Assembly (NCBI GenBank): GCA_963703945.1
Contig: CAVPGM010000020.1
Span: forward strand, 62,001 to 126,000
Length of the DNA stretch: 64,000 nucleotides
Reading direction: 5' to 3'
Source of the DNA: JALORV01 sp963703945
Lineage (GTDB): Bacteria; Pseudomonadota; Gammaproteobacteria; Burkholderiales; Burkholderiaceae_F
The notes beneath the pieces are model-generated. The model worked only from the letters and a program-made list of their open reading frames with translations. It was not told where the DNA came from and searched no databases. This document shows positions 26,018 to 35,009 of this stretch, piece by piece. Both the position numbers and the translations under genes were made by a program. Within the stretch, counting starts at the first letter, position 1. Each line of letters starts with the position of its first letter.

Positions 26018-26845
26018 TCACATCTGACGAAGCCGCTCGATCAACGCCATCGCCGCAGCGGGCGCGCGCACCTTTCCCTCGTGGATGAAGTAGACGAACA
26101 CCTCGCGCGGCCGCACGCCGGCGCGGCGATCCGGCTCGATGCGCGGCAGATCGTCCGGCTCGCGTCCTTCCGCCCAGAGGCGAACCCGCTGCGCCCAGGC
26201 GTCCAGCGCTGCCGGGGGATAGCCGGTCGCGATGGAATCCTCGCCCTTCTGAAGGCGCGCATAGACAAAACCGCCGGTGACATCAGCGATCGCGGGATAG
26301 GTGTCGTGCTCGGCAAACGCGACGGGCATGTCGAACTCCCGCAGCAGAGCGGTAAATGCAGGGGTGCGGAAACTCGCGTGCCGCACCTCGACCACGTGGC
26401 GGAGGGGCCGTCCCGCCCATTCGCGCGGAAGCAGTTCGAGAAAGGCGCGAAAATCCGCTTCGTCGAATTTCTTGGTCGGAGCAAATTGCCAAAGGATGGG
26501 ACCAAGCCGGTCGCCTAATTCCACAACGCCGGAATCGCAAAACCTCTTAATCGAATCGCCTGCCTCGTCGAGCGCAGGGCGCTGCGTCACATAACGCGGG
26601 CCTTTCACCGAGAATACGAAGCCCTCCGGCGTCTCCTGCGCCCATTTGCGGAACGTCGCCGGCGTCTGCGTGCGATAGAACGTGCCATTGATCTCGATCG
26701 AGGTGAGATGCGTACTGGCGTAGGCAAGCTCCCGCGCGTGCGGCAGGCCCTGCGGATAAAAAGCGCCGCGCCAGGGCGCGAACGTCCAGCCGCCGACGCC
26801 GACGCGAATCGCCGCTGCTTTTTGCGAATGTCGCGCGTTGGGCAA
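26018..26845 (-). CDS. DUF72 family protein (YecE-like)
   Basis: This 275-residue TIM-barrel protein has the DUF72 hallmarks IRVGVGGWTFAPWRGAFYP, TSIEINGTFYRTQTPATFRKW, VFSVKGPRYVTQ, LGPILWQFAPTKKFD and VVEVRHASF. The function is unknown. The start is TTG 26845, supported by GGAGGAG five bases upstream; no ATG or GTG fits the conserved N-terminus. It is probably co-transcribed with the DUF488 gene 41 bases upstream, a pairing seen repeatedly in bacteria. Confidence 0.88.
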   Translation of the reverse strand: MPNARHSQKAAAIRVGVGGWTFAPWRGAFYPQGLPHARELAYASTHLTSIEINGTFYRTQTPATFRKWAQETPEGFVFSVKGPRYVTQRPALDEAGDSIKRFCDSGVVELGDRLGPILWQFAPTKKFDEADFRAFLELLPREWAGRPLRHVVEVRHASFRTPAFTALLREFDMPVAFAEHDTYPAIADVTGGFVYARLQKGEDSIATGYPPAALDAWAQRVRLWAEGREPDDLPRIEPDRRAGVRPREVFVYFIHEGKVRAPAAAMALIERLRQM

Positions 26846-26886
26846 ATTCTCCTCCGCCGATTCTTGAGGCAGGCGCGGAGCCTGAG

Positions 26887-27357
26887 CTAGCCGTCTGCCA
26901 CGCCGGCAAACGGGGCGGTGACCAGGTGTTGAACCGCGACCCCCGTCCGCTCCTTCATCAGCGCGGCAACATGCTTACGGTCGCAGTGATCGGGATCGCG
27001 TTCATAACACAGGAGGCAGAGACGGCGGCCGGAGCGGAGCAACTCCGCGAGTTCATCGAGTTCTTCGCGCGCCGGCGCGGTCGCGAGATGAGCCTCGTAG
27101 ATGCGGAAAAGCGTATCCAGTTGTCCGGCGCGCGCGGCGAGCCGTCCTTCCTTCGGCGTGCCGAGCTTCTGCAGGTGCAAGTAGCCTATGCCGGCCTCGT
27201 CAAGGGCGGCGGAGAGCTGGCGCTTGGAGAAACCGGGGCGGCGCGAGGCCGCGACCGCGCGCACGTCGACGACGAGATCGATCTGCGCCTGCGCGAGCGT
27301 ATCCATCACGGCGCTCACGGTCGTCTGCTCGTAGCCGATCGTAAAAAGGGGCGACAA
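26887..27357 (-). CDS. DUF488 family protein
   Basis: This 156-residue protein has the DUF488 pattern: LFTIGYEQTTVSAVMDTL, LVVDVRAVAASRRPGFSKRQL and the cysteine-containing block RRLCLLCYERDPDHCDRKHV. The family is uncharacterised; the conserved Cys/His block suggests a catalytic or metal site. The apparent start is TTG 27357. It is followed by the DUF72 gene in the same direction. Confidence 0.85.
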   Translation of the reverse strand: MSPLFTIGYEQTTVSAVMDTLAQAQIDLVVDVRAVAASRRPGFSKRQLSAALDEAGIGYLHLQKLGTPKEGRLAARAGQLDTLFRIYEAHLATAPAREELDELAELLRSGRRLCLLCYERDPDHCDRKHVAALMKERTGVAVQHLVTAPFAGVADG

Positions 27358-27691
27358 TGTCTTGGCGCAGCAGCTGTATGTGGCTCATAAGCAACACAGA
27401 ATCGATATCACAGCCGGCCAGTCCTCGCCGTCAAAGAATTGTTAACCTTAATGCGGTATAAACTAGTCATGGGCGCCAAGCACACGGCGCTCCGACGGCG
27501 CGGCGACGCCGGAGGTACGCGCGCCGCCTGTCACACCAGTTTGGCTGAGCCTAGGAGGCGGGTTCGGCCCTTGACGCAAAAAGCCCGGGCGTAAGCCCGG
27601 GCTTTTTCTTGTTGTGCGGCCACCGGCCAATCGAGCGGCGGGACGTTCGCCCCGCCGGTTGGCGAGGCGACGGAGACGAGGGAATCCCGGC
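27358..27691. other. intergenic region with a promoter-like patch and a bidirectional terminator
   Basis: No convincing protein is encoded. Around 27435-27465 there is an AT-rich patch with TTGTTAACCTTAATG and TATAAA, followed by a GC-rich stretch that ends in the terminator at 27578-27607. This promoter-to-terminator span of roughly 140 bases on the plus strand could be a small RNA, though the only clear fact is the terminator. A 41-codon frame from ATG 27464 runs into the hairpin and has no recognisable features. Confidence 0.4.
27578..27607 (-). terminator. bidirectional rho-independent terminator downstream of groEL
   Basis: A perfect 13-bp inverted repeat, AAAAAGCCCGGGC and GCCCGGGCTTTTT, surrounds a GTAA loop. 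It gives a U-tract on both strands. It lies about 85 bases past the groEL stop and would also end any plus-strand transcript from 27440. Confidence 0.9.
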
Positions 27692-29323
<1,632 letters not shown>

Positions 29324-29435
29324 TTCGAATTCACTCCGTTTGTCGGCCTCTATCCGGCCCCGTCGCGCAGCGCGGGCGCCGAGGATGGGATCGATTGGGT
29401 TGTCTGGTAGTCCCGGCACGGGCCGCGCGTCAAAG

Positions 29436-29750
29436 CTATGCGGCCTTCTTCTTCGCCTCCGTGTCGGTGAGCACGCCCATGATGTCGCTTTCCTTCATGA
29501 TGAGGTATTCGACGCCATCGAGCTTGACCTCGGTGCCCGACCACTTGCCGAACAACACGCGGTCGCCGACCTGCACGTCGAGCGGGATGAGCTTTCCGCT
29601 TTCGTCGCGACCGCCGGGCCCGACCGCGATGACTTCGCCCTGCTGCGGCTTCTCTTTCGCAGTGTCCGGAATGATGATCCCGCCGACGCTCTTTTCCTCG
29701 GCTTCGATGCGCTTGACGACGACGCGGTCGTGAAGCGGACGGAAATTCAT
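29436..29750 (-). CDS. groES: co-chaperonin GroES
   Basis: This 104-residue GroES has NFRPLHDRVVVKRIEAEEKS, the mobile loop SVGGIIIPDTAKEKPQQG, and VGDRVLFGKWSGTEVK. The tail TDTEAKKKAA is typical of alphaproteobacteria. ATG 29750 has GAGGA upstream. It is the first gene of the operon controlled by the CIRCE element at 29911-29937. Confidence 0.97.
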   Translation of the reverse strand: MNFRPLHDRVVVKRIEAEEKSVGGIIIPDTAKEKPQQGEVIAVGPGGRDESGKLIPLDVQVGDRVLFGKWSGTEVKLDGVEYLIMKESDIMGVLTDTEAKKKAA

Positions 29751-29910
29751 GCTGTCCTCCTCGAGTTCGAAAGAATGATTGGGTGCTTCGGTCTGCATGC
29801 GACCGCGGACCGGTCGGTCCGCTGGCTTGCCACATGGGTGGAAGCGAATGCCGTTCAAGAGGACTGCCGAAAAAATCTGGCACTCCCCTCGATCGACTGC
29901 CAACCCTCAA

Positions 29911-29937
29911 TTAGCACTTCCGCCTGGAGAGTGCCAA
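29911..29937 (-). promoter_or_regulatory. CIRCE element (HrcA operator) of the first groESL operon
   Basis: The half sites TTAGCACTT and GAGTGCCAA are separated by nine bases (CCGCCTGGA), matching the CIRCE consensus TTAGCACTC-N9-GAGTGCTAA with two mismatches. It lies about 160 bases upstream of groES. HrcA binding there represses groESL in the absence of heat stress. Confidence 0.93.
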
Positions 29938-30242
29938 GAGGTTTTACATGCGCGCCGCTGTCGGTGATTTTCGTTTGTCTTAGTTTTCAAAGGCTTGCGC
30001 GCGACAGTCGCAGGTGCGGTCGGTTGCCGCAGGGCGGCCGAGCCCGGCACGCCAGCTCTTCCAGAGGAAGCGCCAGGGGTCGACGCGCGCTTTCAGGGGC
30101 GTGCGCCGGGCGCGCTCGACGTTGTTAGCAAAGTCGGGACTATGCTGCTAACGTATTGAATTTAAACAGTTTGTTTACCATTTGCGCTTGCAATGCCCAC
30201 AACGGCTCAGGCAACCTTGTTCGCGCGAACGAGGAGGACGGG
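29938..30242. other. intergenic region between groES and usg with a dyad
   Basis: This interval lies between the CIRCE element (for minus-strand groES) and the plus-strand usg gene. It contains a 7-bp dyad, GTTAGCA at 30124-30130 and TGCTAAC at 30146-30152 with a 15-base spacer, followed by an AT-rich stretch TTGAATTTAAAC. This arrangement could be an operator and promoter for usg. No RNA or protein gene was seen. Confidence 0.4.
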
Positions 30243-30512
30243 ATGGTCTCTCAAGACTTCCGACGGCAGCTCAGCGGTTATGGCCTGACGACAGCGCACA
30301 TCTTTTATCGCCGCCCAGATCATCCGTGGCTTCTGCAAAGTTATGTCTGGCAGGAATACGATCTCTGCCCGCACTTTCCTGAGCTCAACCGGTTTCTCGG
30401 GTTCTGGCGCGACAAGCTCGATGCACCGTTGCATTCGATCACGGTCGCCCATTCGCGGCTGATCAAGCCGACCGAGATCAGAGCCGTCGACGGCGTCTTC
30501 CAATTGCACTGA
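30243..30512 (+). CDS. usg: Usg family protein
   Basis: This 89-residue protein matches the Usg family, first noted next to trp genes in Caulobacter and widespread in alphaproteobacteria. The blocks SQDFRRQLSGYGLTTAHI, YRRPDHPWLLQSYVWQEYD and FPELNRFLGFWRDKLD are nearly family-perfect. The function is unknown. ATG 30243 follows GAGGAGG at ideal spacing; the frame is open upstream to 30156 without support. It stands alone here. Confidence 0.88.
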   Translation: MVSQDFRRQLSGYGLTTAHIFYRRPDHPWLLQSYVWQEYDLCPHFPELNRFLGFWRDKLDAPLHSITVAHSRLIKPTEIRAVDGVFQLH

Positions 30513-30682
30513 CCGGTTCGTCTTATCGCCGGTGAAGGCCCCGATCAGGCGCAGAGCAGGGCCCTCGCATTATTGCGCGCTGTGCGTGGACTTCTCTGCC
30601 GTTCGCGCTAATTTCCCCGTGCGCGGGCCGGGCGGGCGTGCGCCCTCATGATCAGGCCCGACCCCGTTGCCGGGATTGTCCC

Positions 30683-31057
30683 ATGACCCGCATTCGTTTC
30701 GATTTTGGATCGTTTTCGCTTGACGCGGCGTTGCTCGAAACACCGACCGCGACCGCGATCGAGGCCGCACTGCCCATCGCCGCGTCGGTGCTCACCTGGG
30801 GTGAGGAGATCTACTTCGAGGTGCCGGTGCGCGTGGAGCGCGAACACAATGCGCGGGCCATCGTCACGCCCGGCGAAATCGCCTATTGGCCGGACGGTCC
30901 CGCCATTGCGATCGGCTTCGGCCGGACCCCCGTTTCGAAGAGTGGGGAGACGCGTCTTGCCGCCCCGTGCAACGTCTTCGCCACGACGACGGGCGACGTG
31001 AAACGGCTCGCGAGCATCAAGGCCGGCGCCAAGGTGATGGTGACCAAGCTCGATTGA
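30683..31057 (+). CDS. cyclophilin-like fold protein (DUF3830/DUF369 type)
   Basis: This 124-residue protein resembles the small cyclophilin-like superfamily (PF04126-type): RIRFDFGSFSLDAALLETPT, a middle block WGEEIYFEVPVRV, and IAYWPDGPAIAIGFGRTP. These proteins share the cyclophilin barrel but not the isomerase active site, and their role is unknown. ATG 30683 is used; no strong ribosome binding site is seen. It lies between usg and a convergent lipoprotein gene. Confidence 0.7.
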   Translation: MTRIRFDFGSFSLDAALLETPTATAIEAALPIAASVLTWGEEIYFEVPVRVEREHNARAIVTPGEIAYWPDGPAIAIGFGRTPVSKSGETRLAAPCNVFATTTGDVKRLASIKAGAKVMVTKLD

Positions 31058-31077
31058 CGCGCCGCGTGTGCCCGCCG

Positions 31078-31530
31078 CTATTTCGCGGTCGCGGGGTCGA
31101 AGGCTACAAACGTCCGCTGGGTGCAGCGGTCCGTTCCGACGGCAAAGCGATTTTCGACGATCTTTTCCTGCCGAATGAAGAACGCATAGTGATAGGGATT
31201 GGCGGCAGGATTGAATTTCACGCAGACAAGCCAAGCCGGGCCGCCCAGATGCTCGACCCAGCGTGGATCGGAGATCTCCAGATTGGTGAGCTCGTTCTGC
31301 GCTTTGAAGGTCTTGAGCGCCTCGGCGACGAGCTTGCGGTAGGGCGGCAGCGGCTCGGGGGAAAGGCTGAGCGCTTTTTCGAACGCGTCGTCGAGGGTTG
31401 GGCTGCTCGAGCCGCACCCAGCGAGCAGCGCCGTCAATGCCGAGGCGAGGAGAGCGGCCGAATGCCTAACGATTTGCGAGGGCCGCGAGGCGTCGCGCCG
31501 ATGCCGTCGGCCAACTGATCTCACATGCAC
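31078..31530 (-). CDS. hypothetical lipoprotein
   Basis: This protein of up to 150 residues has a basic N-terminus, a hydrophobic helix and the lipobox LLAGC, so it is exported and lipidated. The mature part includes LPPYRKLVAEALKTF and a C-terminal domain with GGPAWLVCVKFNPAANPYHY. I do not recognise a family. ATG 31530 gives an unusually long arginine-rich n-region, and the true start may be an internal codon. It is in the same direction as, and 83 bases after, the deacetylase gene. Confidence 0.65.
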   Translation of the reverse strand: MHVRSVGRRHRRDASRPSQIVRHSAALLASALTALLAGCGSSSPTLDDAFEKALSLSPEPLPPYRKLVAEALKTFKAQNELTNLEISDPRWVEHLGGPAWLVCVKFNPAANPYHYAFFIRQEKIVENRFAVGTDRCTQRTFVAFDPATAK

Positions 31531-31613
31531 GTCGTTCTCCCAAGCGCAAGCCCGCGCCGCTGCGGGTCAAGCCTTGAGCCTTCCGGACTCGTGCGCGCCG
31601 CTATAGGCGGCGA

Positions 31614-32543
31614 TCATCCGCGCATGAGCGTCGCCACATGAACGGCGACCGAGCGCGCGAGGCCTTGTAAATCATAGCCGCCTTCGAGCAGGGAGATGAC
31701 GCGGCTCCCAGAGCACTGGTCGGCGATTTCCATAAGTTTCCGCGTCGCCCAGCCGTAATCCGCCTCCAGCAGGTTGAGATTGGCGAGCGGGTCACGCATG
31801 TGCGCGTCGAATCCGGCGGAAATCACCACCAGATCGGGCCGGAAGTCGCGCACGCGCGGCAGGATTCGGCTCTCGAACGCTTCGCGAAACTCATCCCCGC
31901 CATCCCCGGCGCGTAGCGGCGCATTGACGATGTTGTCGTGCTCGCCGCGCTCCGACACGGCGCCGGTGCCGGGGTACAGCGGCATCTCGTGAGTCGAGCA
32001 GTACATCACTGTCGGATCGGACCAGAAAATCTCTTGCGTGCCGTTCCCATGATGCACGTCGAAATCGATCACGGCGACCCGCTCAGCGCCGTACTGGTTC
32101 TGGGCATGGCGCGCGGCGATCGCAGCGTTGTTGAAAAAGCAGAAGCCCATCGGTACGGCCGTCTCGGCGTGATGGCCGGGCGGGCGCATGGCGCAGAAGG
32201 CGTTCGACACCTTGCCGGTCATCACCTCGTCGACCGCCATCATTGCGCCGCCGGCCGAACGCAAAGCCGCTTCGAAGGTGCCGGGCGACATGGACGTATC
32301 GGCGTCGAGCCGCACGAGTCCTTCGCGCGGACTGGCTTCCTGGATCGCCTCGATATAGTCCATCGGATGGCACAGCGCGATCCGATGGAAGGGGGCGGCG
32401 GGCGCTTGCTCCCGCGCGAGCGTTTGAAACGTCTCCTGCTCCAGCACGCGTTCGATGACGCGCAGGCGGTCGGGCCGTTCGGGGTGGCCGAGCGGCGGTA
32501 TGTGTTCGAGGCCGGCGGGATGGGTGATGTAAAGGGTGGTCAT
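31614..32543 (-). CDS. histone deacetylase family protein (acetylpolyamine/acetoin-type)
   Basis: This 309-residue zinc deacetylase of the arginase/deacetylase fold has the catalytic His pair in AMRPPGHHAE, the zinc ligands in VIDFDVHHGNGTQEIF (Asp and His) and ISAGFDAHMRDPLA (Asp), and the C-terminal EGGYDL. Bacterial members act on acetylated polyamines, acetoin-utilisation proteins or small amides; the exact substrate cannot be told from sequence. ATG 32543 fits. It is the last intact gene before the taxonomic break. Confidence 0.9.
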   Translation of the reverse strand: MTTLYITHPAGLEHIPPLGHPERPDRLRVIERVLEQETFQTLAREQAPAAPFHRIALCHPMDYIEAIQEASPREGLVRLDADTSMSPGTFEAALRSAGGAMMAVDEVMTGKVSNAFCAMRPPGHHAETAVPMGFCFFNNAAIAARHAQNQYGAERVAVIDFDVHHGNGTQEIFWSDPTVMYCSTHEMPLYPGTGAVSERGEHDNIVNAPLRAGDGGDEFREAFESRILPRVRDFRPDLVVISAGFDAHMRDPLANLNLLEADYGWATRKLMEIADQCSGSRVISLLEGGYDLQGLARSVAVHVATLMRG

Positions 32544-32701
32544 CGCACGCAGTCTGTTTTCTGGGACCTTACGGCAAGCCGCGGGGCGCGACTAGAGGAA
32601 TTCCGCGGTTGGACTCCGGATGACTTTTGCGGCGCACGCACGGATAGCGTGATTGAAATATTTTTTCGCGTGTTCTATTTTTGTTCTTCCAAGGGATTCG
32701 C

Positions 32702-32953
32702 ATGGCCCAACGCACTTTCGGCGGCGCGCATACGAGCGCAAAGCTCAACAAGCTTGAGGCATATCTGAACGCCTTCACGACGGCGCTCAAGAAGCAGCCA
32801 TTCCGCCTCATCTACTTTGATGCGTTTGCCGGGACCGGAGACATTCCGCAAGTCGATGCCGGTGGGTCGATCTTCGGCGCTGACGATTATCGGCCTTTGA
32901 TCGCAGGCTCCGCCGATCGCGTACTACGGATTTCGACGCCCTTTGACGAATAT
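32702..32953 (+). pseudogene. three-Cys-motif partner protein TcmP, truncated at 84 residues
   Basis: The first 84 residues are a good TcmP N-terminus: MAQRTFGGAHTSAKLNKLEA, then FRLIYFDAFAGTGDIP and ending TPFDEY, where the family continues with YIFIEK. After 32953 the frame stays open to 33169 but the sequence is unrelated. TcmP proteins accompany radical-SAM or restriction-like partners in mobile defence-type islands. Here the gene is cut exactly where the alpha-type sequence ends, so the truncation is probably an assembly join and not decay. Confidence 0.7.
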
Positions 32954-33390
32954 GTGGGCGCGTGTGGAATAACTTTCCGACCATTCATCGTGCCGATTGG
33001 GTCGGTTAACGCCAATCCGCGCCGACGTGCACGCCCGCAGGCGGAGCGATCTCCTCCGGCACGAAGAAATCCGGTTGCAGCGGCGCAGTCGGGTCCACGC
33101 GGTACGGCTCGAAATCGGTTACGCCCTCAGCCGCGAGAAAGCTGTCGTCGATCAGGAAATGCCCGGTGAAGCTGCGCGCGGGCTTGGAAAAGATGCGATA
33201 GGCGGCCTCGGCCAGGATGTCGGGCTTGCGGGAGCGGCGCATCATCTCTTTGCCGCCAAGAAGGTTCTCGATCGCCGCCGTCGCGATAGTGGTGCGCGGC
33301 CACAGCGCGTTTACGGCGATTCCTTGCCCACGCAACTCACCCGCCAGCCCAAGCGCAACCAAACTCATCCCGAACTTCGCGATCGCCGAG
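32954..33390. other. mosaic junction between the alpha- and betaproteobacterial sequence
   Basis: Left of 32953 lies plus-strand TcmP; 32954-33005 matches nothing I recognise; 33006 to about 33385 is the minus-strand C-terminal part of an SDR gene; from about 33386 on, the minus-strand CheW-like pilI reads. The SDR and pilI frames meet in the short palindromic stretch TTCGCGATCGCCGA at 33376-33389, which fits the reading of both genes. Such a short shared string at a join is what a false overlap would leave. Confidence 0.75.
33006..33385 (-). pseudogene. short-chain dehydrogenase (HSDL2-like), C-terminal fragment
   Basis: About 125 residues of an SDR C-terminus are present, beginning at the active-site lysine region AIAKFGMSLVALGLAGELRG and running through IAVNALWPRTTIATAA, SRKPDILAEAAYRIF and TGHFLIDDSFL to a natural-looking stop. 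The N-terminal half with the nucleotide-binding motif and catalytic Tyr is absent; upstream the frame passes into pilI sequence in a wrong frame. This HSDL2-like group is frequent in alphaproteobacteria and mycobacteria. It must belong to a different locus from pilI. Confidence 0.7.
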
Positions 33391-33717
33391 CACCAGCAGT
33401 TGCTGCCCCTGTTCGGCCGACAGCGGCTCTCGACCGGTGAGATGCTGCAGGTCGACCACGCCGACCAGCCGGCCACGGACATTGGCAAGGCCGCGGTACC
33501 ACGGCTTGGTCCACGGCACGCGAGCGATGTCCGGCAGAGCCACGATTTCCGCGGCAAAGCCCATTTCGACCAGGAAGTTGTCGACTCCGATGCGCACCGC
33601 CAGCCGCGTCGGCTCGGTCGGCAGGTTCGGCGCATCCTTCAACCGCTGGGCCAGCTGGGTCGAAAACTCACGCAGCTTGACGAGCTGGCGGGGGTTGATT
33701 TCGCGTTGCGTGGCCAC
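33386..33717 (-). CDS. pilI: CheW-like protein PilI (3' end missing)
   Basis: The first ~110 residues are a CheW-domain scaffold of the type IV pilus chemotaxis (Chp) system: ATQREINPRQLVKLREFSTQL, VEMGFAAEIVALPDI, WYRGLANVRGRLVGVVDLQH and SAEQGQQLLVLGDR. It would couple the PilJ receptor to the ChpA kinase at the membrane. After GDR the family sequence is lost where the SDR fragment begins, so the last ~60 residues and downstream genes (normally pilJ) are missing. The start is GTG 33717, 12 bases after pilH. Confidence 0.75.
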
Positions 33718-33729
33718 GGAATGTCCCGA

Positions 33730-34095
33730 CTATCCGAGTGCCGAAATCTTCTCGAACAGTTCTTCGGGCTTGACCGGCTTGGTGATGTAGTCGCGGGCGC
33801 CCTGCCGCAGACCCCAGATGCGGTCGGTCTGCTGGTTCTTGCTCGTACACATGATGATCGGAATGTCCTGCGTCACCGGATCCTTCGACAACGTGCGAGT
33901 CAGCTGAAACCCGTTCTGGCCGGGCATCACGACGTCCATCAGGATCAGATCCGGCATCACGGCCTTGACCTTCATCAGCGCCTCGTCGGCGTTCTCGGCC
34001 GTCGACACCGCATAGCCTTGCTTCGTCAGCAGTTCGTTGAGGAAGAAGCGTTCGGTCGGCGAATCGTCAACGATCAGTACTTTCTTGATGGGCAT
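33730..34095 (-). CDS. pilH: twitching motility response regulator PilH
   Basis: This 121-residue single-domain CheY-like receiver has the acidic pair in VLIVDDSPTERF, the phosphorylation Asp in LILMDVVMPGQNGF, the Thr/Ser switch in IIMCTSKNQQTD and the conserved Lys in DYITKPVKPEEL. The position between pilG and pilI fits PilH, which tunes pilus retraction downstream of ChpA. It has no output domain. Confidence 0.92.
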   Translation of the reverse strand: MPIKKVLIVDDSPTERFFLNELLTKQGYAVSTAENADEALMKVKAVMPDLILMDVVMPGQNGFQLTRTLSKDPVTQDIPIIMCTSKNQQTDRIWGLRQGARDYITKPVKPEELFEKISALG

Positions 34096-34119
34096 CGGCC
34101 CCCCGCAAAGGCCTGAGTT

Positions 34120-34515
34120 TCAGTTCATCGAGTGCTGCCGCACCGCGGTCAGCAGACTGTCTTTCGTGAACGGCTTCGTCAGGTATTCGCTCGATCCGAC
34201 CATGCGGCCGCGCGCCCGGTCGAACAACCCGTCCTTGGACGACAGCATTACCACCGGCGTCTTGTGGAAGCGCGGACTGCGCTTGATCAGCGCGCAGGTC
34301 TGGTATCCATCCAGCCGCGGCATCAGGATGTCGCAGAAGATGATGCTGGGCTGATGATCGTTGATCTTCGACAGAGCCTCGAATCCATCCTGCGCCAGGA
34401 TCACCTGGCAGCCGGCTTGGGAAAGAAAGATTTCGGCGCTACGGCGTATGGTGTTCGAGTCGTCGATCACCATGACCTTCTTGCCTCGGATATCCGAAAA
34501 ATCCTGTGCCGCCAT
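34120..34515 (-). CDS. pilG: twitching motility response regulator PilG
   Basis: This 131-residue receiver has KVMVIDDSNTIRRSAEIFL, the phospho-acceptor Asp in IIFCDILMPRLDGYQTC, VVMLSSKDGLFDRARGR and the Lys in EYLTKPFTKD, all typical of PilG, which promotes pilus extension. I chose ATG 34515 (MAAQDFSDI), because the open frame upstream is not conserved. It leads the pilG-pilH-pilI operon. Confidence 0.92.
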   Translation of the reverse strand: MAAQDFSDIRGKKVMVIDDSNTIRRSAEIFLSQAGCQVILAQDGFEALSKINDHQPSIIFCDILMPRLDGYQTCALIKRSPRFHKTPVVMLSSKDGLFDRARGRMVGSSEYLTKPFTKDSLLTAVRQHSMN

Positions 34516-34672
34516 GTCGTGTCCTCGATGCTCAACCGGCCCCAGGATTCCGCCGGTCAGTGCCACGCGGGACTCGCCCTGGCAAAAACTCGCGGACGAT
34601 TTTATCGACCGATCGCCGCGTTTTTAACCGATGCACTCGGTGCGCGCCGTGTCGAAAACCGCCGTTCCGACG

Positions 34673-34858
34673 TCAGATTTCGACCATTTCGAAATCTTCC
34701 TTGCGCGCGCCGCATTCCGGGCAGGTCCAATTGGGCGGTATCTCATCCCAGCGCGTGCCAGGCGCGATGCCTGATTCGGGGACTCCAGCAGCCTCGTCAT
34801 AGATCCACCCGCAGATCAGACACATCCAGGTTTTGGTCCCCACTGTGGTTGTCATCAT
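34673..34858 (-). CDS. rubredoxin
   Basis: This 61-residue protein has the two iron-binding CxxC knuckles, CLICGWIYDE and CPECGARKEDF, with the FeS4-site spacing of rubredoxins, and the conserved GTRWDEIPPNW between them. It is a small electron carrier. Start at ATG 34858 or the second ATG one codon on. In Betaproteobacteria a rubredoxin gene commonly lies between the pil chemotaxis genes and thiD/hemL, as here. Confidence 0.93.
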   Translation of the reverse strand: MMTTTVGTKTWMCLICGWIYDEAAGVPESGIAPGTRWDEIPPNWTCPECGARKEDFEMVEI

Positions 34859-35009
34859 GGATAGAGCTTCGCTCGAGCAATCGGTCGCTCAGCGGCCAAA
34901 ATCAAACACTTAGCAAAGGATCATAACGTGGGCTAGTAGGTCTTTGCTACCGTTTTCGCGCTAGCGCGTCGCGCCCGCGTAGCATCAGATATTTTGGCGA
35001 CGTTTCGCG

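Noticed and set aside
27464..27595. 41-codon frame from ATG 27464
   Set aside because: It runs into the terminator hairpin, has no ribosome binding site and no recognisable composition.
33386..33635. A natural CheW-SDR fusion protein
   Set aside because: The open frame that joins them reads the CheW part in the wrong frame; each half is conserved only in its own frame.
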